A stretch of DNA of 64,000 nt, from assembly GCF_021134715.1 (NCBI RefSeq), contig NC_060026.1, positions 9,043,001-9,107,000 of the forward strand, in the 5' to 3' direction. The notes beneath the pieces were generated by a model, which saw nothing but the letters and a program-made list of their open reading frames with translations, made no database searches and was not told the DNA's origin. Shown in pieces: positions 11,135 to 23,830 of this stretch (positions within the stretch are counted from its first letter, which is position 1; each line of letters begins with the position of its first letter). Both the position numbers and the translations under genes were made by a program. The stretch is from Daphnia pulex (taxonomy: Eukaryota; Arthropoda; Branchiopoda; Diplostraca; Daphniidae).

Positions 11135-11584
11135 GACAGGACTCTTTTTTGTTTGCCAGATTGGTTTAGATTACTTAATCTTCCTTTGATCATACCAATT
11201 GGCGAATAAACCATTTGTAGGACAGAGAGGTACAAGTTATATCCATCGCCAGACTCTGTGTTTGTATCGTGGAAACCCAAGATAGTTATCGGTTCAAACT
11301 CGTCGTGTTCCAACTGCTGTGGTAATCGACATTCAGACGCAAATGTTCCCCCTTTTGTAAACTCACTTGGTTCTATGCTCTCCCATTCCAAAAACTGTAG
11401 TCCCGTGTAGATCTAAAGTCACATTTTGATAAAAAGAAAAAAAAACAGCTGACTAAGATTCAAATTGAATTAGGATACATGTGTGTTGAGATAACAAGAT
11501 ATAGAACCAATGGTGATTAATGTTATTTGAACGTTGAATCCGTTTTAAAAGCCTAAACATACCTTCACAAGAAATATTTTTGCT

Positions 11585-11656
11585 TGATCTCGACGTGATT
11601 TGAACACGCAACCTCCTGATCTGGAGTCAGACGCGCTACCGTTGCGCCACGAAATC
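11585..11656 (-). tRNA. tRNA-Trp (CCA)
   Basis: Anticodon stem TCTGA/TCAGG, paired with one T-G wobble; otherwise consensus. Confidence 0.92.
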
Positions 11657-11938
11657 TTGATTTTCGATGTAATTACTATCGTTATATTTTGGAAACTACG
11701 GTGTCTTTTATAAAGGAATAGATTCTGATGGTAAGATTGATTATCACACGAACACATTTAGTCTTTTGAAATAGTCAGTCAGATTAGTCAGGTTATTTTT
11801 TTATATTTCCTTGGAACTTTTGATCGCCACAAGCCTTGATTTCCGTAATGAAAGCTAACAAGCTTAGGCATGATAGTCGGCTATAATAGATGGGTTGTCG
11901 TCGTGCAATTTGTATCAAGAAGTATACGTGAGGGTCAA

Positions 11939-12009
11939 GCATCGATGGTTCAGTGGTAGAATGCTCGCCTGCCACGCGGGCGGCCCGGGTTCGATTCCCG
12001 GTCGATGCA
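11939..12009 (+). tRNA. tRNA-Gly (GCC)
   Basis: Consensus copy; the 5' flank reads 'gtcaa' instead of 'ggcaa'. Confidence 0.96.
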
Positions 12010-12584
12010 TTTTAATCACCATTGCCCAAGACAGATTGGTAGAATCTACTCTATTGAGTTTAGTTTGCTGATATTCTTGCGCAGTACGTATAAGGACGGT
12101 ACTAAGTGGTTAGTGGTGGTTGAAGCAATCTCTTTAAGTGGACTCTTTTTTGTTTGCCAGATTGGTTTAGATTACTTAATCTTCCTTTGATCATACCAAT
12201 TGGCGAATAAACCATTTGTAGGACAGAGAGGTACAAGTTATATCCATCGCCAGACTCTGTGTTTGTATCGTGGAAACCCAAGATAGTTATCGGTTCAAAC
12301 TCGTCGTGTTCCAACTGCTGTGGTAATCGACATTCAGACGCAAATGTTCCCCCTTTTGTAAACTCACTTGGTTCTATGCTCTCCCATTCCAAAAACTGTA
12401 GTCCCGTGTAGATCTAAAGTCACATTTTGATAAAAAGAAAAAAAGCAGCTGACTACAATTCAAATTGAATTAGGATACATGTGTGTTGAGATAATAAGAT
12501 ATAGAAACGATGGTGATTAATGTTATTTGAACGTTGTATCTGTTCTATAAGCCCAAACATACCTTCACATGATATATTTTTGCT

Positions 12585-12656
12585 TGATCTCGACGTGATT
12601 TGAACACGCAACCTCCTGATCTGGAGTCAGACGCGCTACCGTTGCGCCACGAAATC
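12585..12656 (-). tRNA. tRNA-Trp (CCA)
   Basis: Same TCTGA stem as the previous copy. Confidence 0.92.
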
Positions 12657-12938
12657 TTGATTTTCGATGTAATTACTATCGTTATATTTTGGGAACTACG
12701 GTGTCTTTTATAAAGGAATAGATTCTGATGGTAAGATTGATTATCACACGAACACATTTAGTCTTTTGAAATAGTCAGTCAGATTAGTCAGGTTATTTTT
12801 TTATATTTCCTTGGAACTTTTGATCGCCACAAGCCTTGATTTCCGTAATGAAAGCTAACAAGCTTAGGCATGATAGTCGGCTATAATAGATGGGTTGTCG
12901 TCGTGCAATTTGTATCAAGAAGTATACGTGAGGGGCAA

Positions 12939-13009
12939 GCATCGATGGTTCAGTGGTAGAATGCTCGCCTGCCACGCGGGCGGCCCGGGTTCGATTCCCG
13001 GTCGATGCA
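12939..13009 (+). tRNA. tRNA-Gly (GCC)
   Basis: Consensus copy in a unit nearly identical to the one before it (1,000-bp spacing). Confidence 0.96.
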
Positions 13010-13584
13010 TTTTAATCACCATTGCCCAAGACAGATTGGTAGAATCTACTCTATTGAGTTTAGTTTGCTGATATTCTTGCGCAGTACGTATAAGGACGGT
13101 ACTAAGTGGTTAGTGGTGGTTGAAGCAATCTCTTTAAGTGGACTCTTTTTTGTTTGCCAGATTGGTTTAGATTACTTAATCTTCCTTTGATCATACCAAT
13201 TGGCGAATAAACCATTTGTAGGACAGAGAGGTACAAGTTATATCCATCGCCAGACTCTGTGTTTGTATCGTGGAAACCCAAGATAGTTATCGGTTCAAAC
13301 TCGTCGTGTTCCAACTGCTGTGGTAATCGACATTCAGACGCAAATGTTCCCCCTTTTGTAAACTCACTTGGTTCTATGCTCTCCAATTCCAAAAACTGTA
13401 GTCCCGTGTAGATCTAAAGTCACATTTTGATAAAAAGAAAAAAAGCAGCTGACTACAATTCAAATTGAATTAGGATACATGTGTGTTGAGATAATAAGAT
13501 ATAGAAACGATGGTGATTAATGTTATTTGAACGTTGTATCTGTTCTATAAGCCCAAACATACCTTCACATGATATATTTTTGCT

Positions 13585-13656
13585 TGATCTCGACGTGATT
13601 TGAACACGCAACCTCCTGATCTGGAGTCAGGCGCGCTACCGTTGCGCCACGAAATC
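13585..13656 (-). tRNA. tRNA-Trp (CCA)
   Basis: Consensus copy; the spacer on its 5' side has a 6-bp 'gatttc' duplication. Confidence 0.95.
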
Positions 13657-13944
13657 TTGATTTTCGATTTCGATGTAATTACTATCGTTATATTTTGGGA
13701 ACTACGGTGTCTTTTATAAAGGAATAGATTCTGATGGTAAGATTGATTATCACACGAACACATTTAGTCTTTTGAAAGAGTCAGTCAGATTAGTCAGGTT
13801 ATTTTTTTATATTTCCTTGGATCTTTTGATCGCCACAAGCCTTGATTTCCGTAATGAAAGCTAACAAGCTTAGGCATGATAGTCGGCTATAATAGATGGG
13901 TTGTCGTCGTGCAATTTGTATCAAGAAGTATACGTGAGGGGCAA

Positions 13945-14015
13945 GCATCGATGGTTCAGTGGTAGAATGCTCGCCTGCCACGCGGGCGGCCCGGGTTCGA
14001 TTCCCGGTCGATGCA
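13945..14015 (+). tRNA. tRNA-Gly (GCC)
   Basis: Consensus copy. Confidence 0.96.
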
Positions 14016-14568
14016 TTTTAATCACCAATGCCCAAGACAGGTTGGTAGAATCTACTCTATTGAGTTTAGTTTGCTGATATTCTTGCGCAGTGCGTATAAG
14101 GACGGTACTTAGTGGTTAGTGGTGGTTGAAGCAATCTCTTTAAGCGGACTCTTTTTTGTTTGCCAGATTGGTTTAGATTACTTAATCTTCCTTTGATCAT
14201 ACCAATTGGCGAATAAACCATTTGTAGGACAGAGAGGTACAAGTTATATCCATCGCCAGACTCTGTGTTTGTATCGTGGAAACCCAAGATAGTTATCGGT
14301 TCAAACTCGTCGTGTTCCAACTGCTGTGGTAATCGACATTCAGACGCAAATGTTCCCCCTTTTGTAAACTCACTTGGTTCTATGCTCTCCCATTCCAAAA
14401 ACTGTAGTCCCGTGTAGATCTAAAGTCACATTTTGATAAAAAGAAAAAAAAACAGCTGACTAAGATTCAAATTGAATTAGGATACATGTGTGTTGAGATA
14501 ACAACATATAGAAACAATGGTGATTAATGTTATTTGAACGTTGTATCTGTTCTATAAGCCCAAACATA

Positions 14569-14778
14569 CAGTATCTTCCATAAAAATCCGAACGCCATTT
14601 TTTTTTCAAACAGCCCAGTTTAATGTATTTTCTTTTTTTAAACTTTCAAGACTTTATATTATGTGTAGAATTGATTATTTTACAAAGTTCATTTATTAGA
14701 ATTAAGAAGAAATTGCCCAAATATTTTTTTTAAATAAAGAAAGAGACGAAGGTGTTCGGATTTTTATGGAAGATACTG
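14569..14778. mobile_element. Tc1/mariner-type MITE, 210 bp
   Basis: A non-coding insertion in the linker next to a tRNA-Trp. It has perfect terminal inverted repeats of 25 bp (14569-14593 and 14754-14778, starting CAGTATCTTCC) and is flanked by TA on both sides (14567-14568 and 14779-14780). Other units have a single TA at this point. The inside is AT-rich with no open frame. TA target and CAGT ends fit a non-autonomous Tc1/mariner element that depends on a transposase made elsewhere. Confidence 0.93.
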
Positions 14779-14803
14779 TACCTTCACAAGAAATATTTTT
14801 GCT

Positions 14804-14875
14804 TGATCTCGACGTGATTTGAACACGCAACCTCCTGATCTGGAGTCAGGCGCGCTACCGTTGCGCCACGAAATC
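14804..14875 (-). tRNA. tRNA-Trp (CCA)
   Basis: Consensus copy; the MITE at 14,569-14,778 lies 25 bp past its 3' end. Confidence 0.95.
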
Positions 14876-15157
14876 TTGATTTTCGTTGTTATTACTATCG
14901 TTATATTTTGGGAACTACGGTGTCTTTTATAAAGGAATAGATTCTGATGGTAAGATTGATTATCACACGAACACATTTAGTCTTTTGAAAGAGTCAGTCA
15001 GATTAGTCAGGTTATTATTTTATATTTCCTTGGATCTTTTGATCGCCACAAGCCTTGATTTCCGTAATGAAAGCTAACAAGCTTAGGCATGATAGTCGGC
15101 TACAATAGATGGGTTGTCGTCGTGCAATTTGTATCAAGAAGTATACGTGAGGGGCAA

Positions 15158-15228
15158 GCATCGATGGTTCAGTGGTAGAATGCTCGCCTGCCACGCGGGC
15201 GGCCCGGGTTCGATTCCCGGTCGATGCA
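15158..15228 (+). tRNA. tRNA-Gly (GCC)
   Basis: Consensus copy; the distance from the previous one is enlarged by the MITE at 14,569-14,778. Confidence 0.96.
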
Positions 15229-15799
15229 TTTTAATCACCATTGCCCAAGACAGATTGGTAGAATCTGCTCTATTGAGTTTAGTTTGCTGATATTCTTGCG
15301 CAGTACGTATAAGGACGGTACTTAGTGGTTAGTGGTGGTTGAAGCAATCTCTTTAAGCGGACTCTTTTTTGTTTGCCAGATTGGTTTAGATTACTTAATC
15401 TTCCTTTGATCATACCAATTGGTGAATAAACCATTTGTAGGACAGAGAGGTACAAGTTATATCCATCGCCAGACTCTGTGTTTGTATCGTGGAAACCCAA
15501 GATAGTTATCGGTTCAAACTCGTCGTGTTCCAACTGCTGAGGTAATCGAAATTCAGACGCAAATGTTCCCCCTTTTGTAAACTCACTTGGTTCTATGCTC
15601 TCCCATTCCAAAAACTGTAGTCCCGTGTAGATCTAAAGTCACATTTTGATTTAAAAAAAACAGCTGACTAAGATTCAAATTGAATCAGGATACATGTGTG
15701 TTGAGATAACAAGATATAGAAACAATGGTGATTAATGTTATTTGAACGTTGTATCCGTTTTAAAAGCCTAAACATACCTTCACAAGAAATATTTTTGCT

Positions 15800-15871
15800 T
15801 GATCTCGACGTGATTTGAACACGCAACCTCCTGATCTGGAGTCAGGCGCGCTACCGTTGCGCCACGAAATC
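15800..15871 (-). tRNA. tRNA-Trp (CCA)
   Basis: Consensus copy. Confidence 0.95.
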
Positions 15872-16153
15872 TTGTTTTTCGATGTAATTACTATCTTTAT
15901 ATTTTGGGAACTACGGTGTCTTTTATAAAGGAATAGATTCTGATGGTAAGATTGATTATCACACGAACACTTTTAGTCTTTTGAAAGAGTCAGTCAGATT
16001 AGTCAGGTTATTTTTTTATATTTCCTTGGATCTTTTGATCGCCACAAGCCTTGATTTCCGTAATGAAAGCTAACAAGCTTAGGCATGATAGTCGGCTACA
16101 ATAGATGGGTTGTCGTCGTGCAATTTGTATCAAGAAGTATACGTGAGAGGCAA

Positions 16154-16224
16154 GCATCGATGGTTCAGTGGTAGAATGCTCGCCTGCCACGCGGGCGGCC
16201 CGGGTTCGATTCCCGGTCGATGCA
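16154..16224 (+). tRNA. tRNA-Gly (GCC)
   Basis: Consensus copy; one flank change ('gagaggcaa') upstream. Confidence 0.96.
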
Positions 16225-16801
16225 TTTTAATCACCATTGCCCAAGACAGATTTGTAGAATCTACTCTACTGAGTTTAGTTTGCTGATATTCTTGCGCAGT
16301 ACGTATAAGGACGGTACTTAGTGGTTAGTGGTGGTTGAAGCAATCTCTTTAAGCGGACTCTTTTTTGTTTGCCAGATTGGTTTAGATTACTTAATCTTCC
16401 TTTGATCATACCAATTGGTGAATAAACCATTTGTAGGACAGAGAGGTACAAATTATATCCATCGCCAGACTCTGTGTTTGTATCGTGGAAACCCAAGATA
16501 GTTATCGGTTCAAACTCGTCGTGTTCCAACTGCTGTGGTAATCGACATTCAGACGCAAATGTTCCCCCTTTTGTAAACTCACTTGGTTCTATGCTCTCCC
16601 ATTCCAAAAACTGTAGTCCCGTGTAGATCTAAAGTCACATTTTGATAAAAAGAAAAAAAAAACAGCTGACTAAGATTCAAATTGAATTAGGATACATGTG
16701 TGTTGAGATAACAAGATATAGAAAAAATGGTGATTAATGTTATTTGAACGTTGTATCCATTTTAAAAGCCTAAAAATACCTTCACAAGAAATATTTTTGC
16801 T

Positions 16802-16873
16802 TGATCTCGACGTGATTTGAACACGCAACCTCCTGATCTGGAGTCAGGCGCGCTACCGTTGCGCCACGAAATC
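16802..16873 (-). tRNA. tRNA-Trp (CCA)
   Basis: Consensus copy. Confidence 0.95.
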
Positions 16874-17156
16874 TTGATTTTCGATGTAATTACTATCGTT
16901 ATATTTTGGGAACTACGGTGTCTTTTATAAAGGAATAGATTCTGATGGTAAGATTGATTATCACACGAACACATATAGTCTTTTGAAAGAGTCAGTCAGA
17001 TTAGTCAGGTTATTTTTTTATATTTCCTTGGATCTTTTGATCGCCACAAGCCTTGATTTCCGTAATGAAAGCTAACAAAGCTTAGGCATGATAGTCGGCT
17101 ACAATAGATGGGTTGTCGTCGTGCAATTTGTATCAAGAAGTATACGTGAGGGGCAA

Positions 17157-17227
17157 GCATCGATGGTTCAGTGGTAGAATGCTCGCCTGCCACGCGGGCG
17201 GCCCGGGTTCGATTCCCGGTCGATGCA
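17157..17227 (+). tRNA. tRNA-Gly (GCC)
   Basis: Consensus copy. Confidence 0.96.
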
Positions 17228-17804
17228 TTTTAATCACCATTGCCCAAGACAGATTGGTAGAATCTACTCTATTGAGTTTAGTTTGCTGATATTCTTGCGC
17301 AGTACGTATAAGGACGGTACTTAGTGGTTAGTGGTGGTTGAAGCAATCTCTTTAAGCGGACTCTTTTTTGTTTGCCAGATTGGTTTAGATTACTTAATCT
17401 TCCTTTGATCATACCAATTGGCGAATAAACCATTTGTAGGACAGAGAGGTACAAATTATATCCATCGCCAGACTCTGTGTTTGTATCGTGGAAACCCAAG
17501 ATAGTTATCGGTTCAAACTCGTCGTGTTCCAACTGCTGTGGTAATCGACATTCAGACGCAAATGTTCCCCCTTTTGTAAACTCACTTGGTTCTATGCTCT
17601 CCCATTCCAAAAACTGTAGTCCCGTGTAGATCTAAAGTCACATTTTGATAAAAAGAAAAAAAAAACAGCTGACTAAGATTCAAATTGAATTAGGATACAT
17701 GTGTGTTGAGATAACAAGATATAGAAACAATGGTGAATAATGTTATTTGAACGTTATATCCGTTTTAAGAGCCTAAACATACCTTCACAAGAAATATTTT
17801 TGCT

Positions 17805-17876
17805 TGATCTCGACGTGATTTGAACACGCTACCTCCTGATCTGGAGTCAGGCGCGCTACCGTTGCGCCACGAAATC
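17805..17876 (-). tRNA. tRNA-Trp (CCA)
   Basis: One change in the variable loop (GGTAG), not expected to affect folding. Confidence 0.92.
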
Positions 17877-18158
17877 TTGATTTTCGATGTTATTACTATC
17901 GTTATATTTTGGGAACTACGGTGTATTTTATAAAGGAATAGATTCTGATGGTAAGATTGATTATCACACGAACACATTTAGTCTTTTGAAAGAGTCAGTC
18001 AGATTAGTCAGGTTATTTTTTTATATTTCTTTGGATCTTTTGATCGCCACAAGCCTTGATTTCCGTAATGAAAGCTAACAAGCTTAGGCATGATAGTCGG
18101 CTACAATAGATGGGTTGTCGTCGTGCAATTTGTATCAAGAAGTATACGTGAGGGTCAA

Positions 18159-18229
18159 GCATCGATGGTTCAGTGGTAGAATGCTCGCCTGCCACGCGGG
18201 CGGCCCGGGTTCGATTCCCGGTCGATGCA
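18159..18229 (+). tRNA. tRNA-Gly (GCC)
   Basis: Consensus copy. Confidence 0.96.
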
Positions 18230-18807
18230 TTTTAATCACCATTGCCCAAGACAGATTGGTAGAATCTACTCTATTGAGTTTAGTTTGCTGATATTCTTGC
18301 GCAGTGCGTATAAGGACGGTACTTAGTGGTTAGTGGTGGTTGAAGCAATCTCTTTAAGCGGACTCTTTTTTGTTTGCCAGATTGGTTTAGATTACTTAAT
18401 CTTCCTTTGATCATACCAATTGGTGAATAAACCATTTGTAGGACAGAGAGGTACAAATTATATCCATCGCCAGACTCTGTGTTTGTATCGTGGAAACCCA
18501 AGATAGTTATCGGTTCAAACTCGTCGTGTTCCAACTGCTGTGGTAATCGACATTCAGACGCAAATGTTCCCCCTTTTGTAAACTCACTTGGTTCTATGCT
18601 CTCCCATTCCAAAAACTGTAGTCCCGTGTAGATCTAAAGTCACATTTTGATAAAAAGAAAAAAAAAAACAGCTGACTAAGATTCAAATTGAATTAGGATA
18701 CATGTGTGTTGAGATAACAAGATATAGAAACAATGGTGAATAATGTTATTTGAACGTTATATCCGTTTTAAGAGCCTAAACATACCTTCACAAGAAATAT
18801 TTTTGCT

Positions 18808-18878
18808 TGATCTCGACGTGATTTGAACACGCTACCTCCTGATCTGGAGTCATTGCGCTACCGTTGCGCCACGAAATC
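18808..18878 (-). tRNA. tRNA-Trp (CCA), damaged anticodon stem
   Basis: One base short. The 5' side of the anticodon arm reads GCAATGACTCC, which disrupts the D/anticodon stem junction. Likely inactive. Confidence 0.65.
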
Positions 18879-19160
18879 TTGATTTTCGATGTAATTACTA
18901 TCGTTATATTTTGGGAACTACGGTGTCTTTTATAAAGGAATAGATTCTGATGGTAAGATTGATTATCACACGAACACATTTAGTCTTTTGAAAGAGTCAG
19001 TCAGATTAGTCAGGTTATTTTTTTATATTTCTTTGGATCTTTTGATCGCCACAAGCCTTGATTTCCGTAATGAAAGCTAACAAGCTTAGGCATGATAGTC
19101 GGCTACAATAGATGGGTTTTCGTCGTGCAATTTGTATCAAGAAGTATACGTGAGGGGCAA

Positions 19161-19231
19161 GCATCGATGGTTCAGTGGTAGAATGCTCGCCTGCCACGCG
19201 GGCGGCCCGGGTTCGATTCCCGGTCGATGCA
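19161..19231 (+). tRNA. tRNA-Gly (GCC)
   Basis: Consensus copy. Confidence 0.96.
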
Positions 19232-19807
19232 TTTTAATCACCATTGCCCAAGACAGATTGGTAGAATCTACTCTATTGAGTTTAGTTTGCTGATATTCTT
19301 GCGCAGTACGTATAAGGACGGTACTTAGTGGTTAGTGGTGGTTGAAGCAATCTCTTTAAGCGGACTCTTTTTTGTTTGCCAGATTGGTTTAGATTACTTT
19401 ATCTTCCTTTGATCATACCAATTGGCGAATAAACCATTTGTAGGACAGAGAGGTACAAGTTATATCCATCGCCAGACTCTGTGTTTGTATCGTGGAAACC
19501 CAAGATAGTTATCGGTTGAAACTCGTCGTGTTCCAACTGCTGTGGTAATCGACATTCAGACGCAAATGTTCCCCCTTTTGTAAACTCACTTGGTTCTATG
19601 CTCTCCCATTCCAAAAACTGTAGTCCCGTGTAGATCTAAAGTCACATTTTGATAAAAAGAAAAAAAAACAGCTGACTAAGATTCAAATTGAATTAGGATA
19701 CATGTGTGTTGAGATAACAAGATATAGAAAAAATGGTGATTAATGTTATTTGAACGTTGTATCCATTTTATAAGCCTAAACATACCTTCACAAGAAATAT
19801 TTTTGCT

Positions 19808-19879
19808 TGATCTCGACGTGATTTGAACACGCAACCTCCTGATCTGGAGTCAGGCGCGCTACCGTTGCGCCACGAAATC
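19808..19879 (-). tRNA. tRNA-Trp (CCA)
   Basis: Consensus copy. Confidence 0.95.
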
Positions 19880-20161
19880 TTGATTTTCCATGTAATTACT
19901 ATCGTTATATTTTGGGAACTACGGTGTCTTTTATAAAGGAATAGATTCTGATGGTAAGATTGATTATCACACGAACACATATAGTCTTTTGAAAGAGTCA
20001 GTCAGATTAGTCAGGTTATTTTTTTATATTTCCTTGGATCTTTTGATCGCCACAAGCCTTGATTTCCGTAATGAAAGCTAACAAGCTTAGGCATGATAGT
20101 CGGCTACAATAGATGGGTTGTCGTCGTGCAATTTGTATCAAGAAGTATACGTGAGGGGCAA

Positions 20162-20232
20162 GCATCGATGGTTCAGTGGTAGAATGCTCGCCTGCCACGC
20201 GGGCGGCCCGGGTTCGATTCCCGGTAGATGCA
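20162..20232 (+). tRNA. tRNA-Gly (GCC)
   Basis: The 3' acceptor strand reads TAGATGC, putting a G-A mismatch at the sixth acceptor pair. Confidence 0.82.
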
Positions 20233-20808
20233 TTTTAATCACCATTGCCCAAGACAGATTGGTAGAATCTACTCTATTGAGTTTAGTTTGCTGATATTCT
20301 TGCGCAGTACGTATAAGGACGGTACTTAGTGGTTAGTGGTGGTTGAAGCAATCTCTTTAAGCGGACTCTTTTTTGTTTGCCAGATTGGTTTAGATTACTT
20401 AATCTTCCTTTGATCATACCAATTGGCGAATAAACCATTTGTAGGACAGAGAGGTACAAGTTATATCCATCGCCAGACTCTGTGTTTGTATCGTGGAAAC
20501 CCAAGATAGTTATCGGTTGAAACTCGTCGTGTTCCAACTGCTGTGGTAATCGACATTCAGACGCAAATGTTCCCCCTTTTGTAAACTCACTTGGTTCTAT
20601 GCTCTCCCATTCCAAAAACTGTAGTCCCGTGTAGATCTAAAGTCACATTTTGATAAAAAGAAAAAAAAACAGCTGACTAAGATTCAAATTGAATTAGGAT
20701 ACATGTGTGTTGAGATAACAAGATATAGAAACAATGGTGAATAATGTTATTTGAACGTTGTATCCGTTTTAAGAGCCTAAACATACCTTCACAAGAAATA
20801 TTTTTGCT

Positions 20809-20880
20809 TGATCTCGACGTGATTTGAACACGCAACCTCCTGATCTGGAGTCAGGCGCGCTACCGTTGCGCCACGAAATC
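20809..20880 (-). tRNA. tRNA-Trp (CCA)
   Basis: Consensus copy. Confidence 0.95.
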
Positions 20881-21162
20881 TTGATTTTCGATGTTATTAC
20901 TATCGTTATATTTTGGGAACTACGGTGTATTTTATAAAGGAATAGATTCTGATGGTAAGATTGATTATCACACGAACACATTTAGTCTTTTGAAAGAGTC
21001 AGTCAGATTAGTCAGGTTATTTTTTTATATTTCTTTGGATCTTTTGATCGCCACAAGCCTTGATTTCCGTAATGAAAGCTAACAAGCTTAGGCATGATAG
21101 TCGGCTACAATAGATGGGTTGTCGTCGTGCAATTTGTATCAAGAAGTATACGTGAGGGTCAA

Positions 21163-21233
21163 GCATCGATGGTTCAGTGGTAGAATGTTCGCCTGCCACG
21201 CGGGCGGCCCGGGTTCGATTCCCGGTCGATGCA
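21163..21233 (+). tRNA. tRNA-Gly (GCC)
   Basis: The anticodon stem starts TTCGC; the change gives a T-G wobble, so folding is kept. Confidence 0.9.
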
Positions 21234-21808
21234 TTTTAATCACCATTGCCCAAGACAGATTGGTAGAATCTACTCTATTGAGTTTAGTTTGCTGATATTC
21301 TTGCGCAGTACGTATAAGGACGGTACTTAGTGGTTAGTGGTGGTTGAAGCAATCTCTTTAAGCGGACTCTTTTTTGTTTGCCAGATTGGTTTAGATTACT
21401 TAATCTTCCTTTGATCATACCAATTGGCGAATAAACCATTTGTAGGACAGAGAGGTACAAGTTATATCCATCGCCAGACTCTGTGTTTGTATCGTGGAAA
21501 CCCAAGATAGTTATCGGTTCAAACTCGTCGTGTTCCAACTGCTGTGGTAATCGACATTCAGACGCAAATGTTCCCCCTTTTGTAAACTAACTTGGTTTTA
21601 TGCTCTCCCATTCCAAAAACTGTAGTCCCGTGTAGATCTAAAGTCACATTTTCATAAAAAGAAAAAAAACAGCTGACTAAGATTCAAATTGAATTAGGAT
21701 ACATGTGTGTTGAGATAACAAGATATAGAAACAATGGTGAATAATGTTATTTGAACGTTGTATCCGTTTTAAGAGCCTAAACATACCTTCACAAGAAATA
21801 TTTTTGCT

Positions 21809-21880
21809 TGATCTCGACGTGATTTGAACACGCAACCTCCTGATCTGGAGTCAGGCGCGCTACCGTTGCGCCACGAAATC
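21809..21880 (-). tRNA. tRNA-Trp (CCA)
   Basis: Consensus copy. Confidence 0.95.
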
Positions 21881-22162
21881 TTGATTTTCGATGTTATTAC
21901 TATCGTTATATTTTGGGAACTACGGTGTATTTTATAAAGGAATAGATTCTGATGGTAAGATTGATTATCACACGAACACATTTAGTCTTTTGAAAGAGTC
22001 AGTCAGATTAGTCAGGTTATTTTTTTATATTTCTTTGGATCTTTTGATCGCCACAAGCCTTGATTTCCGTAATGAAAGCTAACAAGCTTAGGCATGATAG
22101 TCGGCTACAATAGATGGGTTGTCGTCGTGCAATTTGGATCAAGAAGTATACGTGAGGGGCAA

Positions 22163-22233
22163 GCATCGATGGTTCAGTGGTAGAATGCTCGCCTGCCACG
22201 CGGGCGGCCCGGGTTCGATTCCCGGTAGATGCA
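22163..22233 (+). tRNA. tRNA-Gly (GCC)
   Basis: Shares the TAGATGC acceptor change with the copies at 20162 and 23138; lies in a 975-bp unit. Confidence 0.82.
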
Positions 22234-22792
22234 TTTTAATCACCATTGCCCAAGACAGATTGGTAGAATCTACTCTATTGACTTTAGTTTGCTGATATTC
22301 TTGCGCAGTACGTATAAGGACGGTAGTTAGTGGTGGTTGAAGCAATCTCTTTAAGCGGACTCTTTTTTGTTTGCCAGATTGGTTTAGATTACTTAATCTT
22401 CCTTTGATCATACCAACTGCCGAATAAACCATTTGTAGGACAGAGAGGTACAAGTTATATCCATCGCCAGACTCTGTGTTTGTATCGTGGAAACCCAAGA
22501 TAGTTATCGGTTCAAACTCGTCGTTTTCCAACTGCTGTGGTAATCGACATTCAGACGCAAATGTTCCCCCTTTTGTAAACTCACTTGGTTCTATGCTCTC
22601 CCATTCCAAAAACTGTAGTCCCGTGTAGATCTAAAGTCACATTTTGATAAAAAGAAAAAAAACAGCTGACTAAGATTCAAATTGAATTAGGATACATGTG
22701 TGTTGAGATAACAAGATATTGAACCAATGGTGATTAATGTTATTTGAATGTTGTATCTGTTCTATAAGCCCAAACATACCTTCACAAGAAAA

Positions 22793-22855
22793 CGTGATTT
22801 GAACACGCAACCTCCTGATCTGGAGTCAGGCGCGCTACCGTTGCGCCACGAAATC
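22793..22855 (-). pseudogene. tRNA-Trp pseudogene, 3' acceptor missing
   Basis: Same truncation as at 4857-4919, in a 975-bp unit. Confidence 0.85.
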
Positions 22856-23137
22856 TTGATTTTCGATGTAATTACTATCGTTATATTTTGGGAACTACGG
22901 TGTCTTTTATAAAGGAATAGATTCTGATGGTAAGATTGATTATCACACGAACACATTTAGTCTTTTGAAAGAGTCAGTCAGATTAGTCAGGTTATTTTTT
23001 TATATTTCCTTGGATCTTTTGATCGCCACAAGCCTTGATTTCCGTAATGAAAGCTAACAAGCTTAGGCATGATAGTCGGCTACAATAGATGGGTTGTCGT
23101 CGTGCAATTTGGATCAAGAAGTATACGTGAGGGGCAA

Positions 23138-23208
23138 GCATCGATGGTTCAGTGGTAGAATGCTCGCCTGCCACGCGGGCGGCCCGGGTTCGATTCCCGG
23201 TAGATGCA
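23138..23208 (+). tRNA. tRNA-Gly (GCC)
   Basis: TAGATGC acceptor change; its 975-bp unit looks nearly identical to the unit before it. Confidence 0.82.
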
Positions 23209-23767
23209 TTTTAATCACCATTGCCCAAGACAGATTGGTAGAATCTACTCTATTGACTTTAGTTTGCTGATATTCTTGCGCAGTACGTATAAGGACGGTA
23301 GTTAGTGGTGGTTGAAGCAATCTCTTTAAGCGGACTCTTTTTTGTTTGCCAGATTGGTTTAGATTACTTAATCTTCCTTTGATCATACCAACTGCCGAAT
23401 AAACCATTTGTAGGACAGAGAGGTACAAGTTATATCCATCGCCAGACTCTGTGTTTGTATCGTGGAAACCCAAGATAGTTATCGGTTCAAACTCGTCGTT
23501 TTCCAACTGCTGTGGTAATCGACATTCAGACGCAAATGTTCCCCCTTTTGTAAACTCACTTGGTTCTATGCTCTCCCATTCCAAAAACTGTAGTCCCGTG
23601 TAGATCTAAAGTCACATTTTGATAAAAAGAAAAAAAACAGCTGACTAAGATTCAAATTGAATTAGGATACATGTGTGTTGAGATAACAAGATATTGAACC
23701 AATGGTGATTAATGTTATTTGAATGTTGTATCTGTTCTATAAGCCCAAACATACCTTCACAAGAAAA

Positions 23768-23830
23768 CGTGATTTGAACACGCAACCTCCTGATCTGGAG
23801 TCAGGCGCGCTACCGTTGCGCCACGAAATC
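23768..23830 (-). pseudogene. tRNA-Trp pseudogene, 3' acceptor missing
   Basis: Tandem twin of 22793-22855, exactly 975 bp away. Confidence 0.85.

Larger units (their letters stand above)
6719..11433. repeat. 6.7-kb higher-order duplication, copy 2
   Basis: Second copy of the block at offset +6,718. The two copies diverge just after the exon-like segment at 11,196-11,412, first in the length of an A-run and then in the linker and tRNA-Trp 3' flank (a truncated tRNA-Trp follows copy 1, a complete one follows copy 2). Confidence 0.9.
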
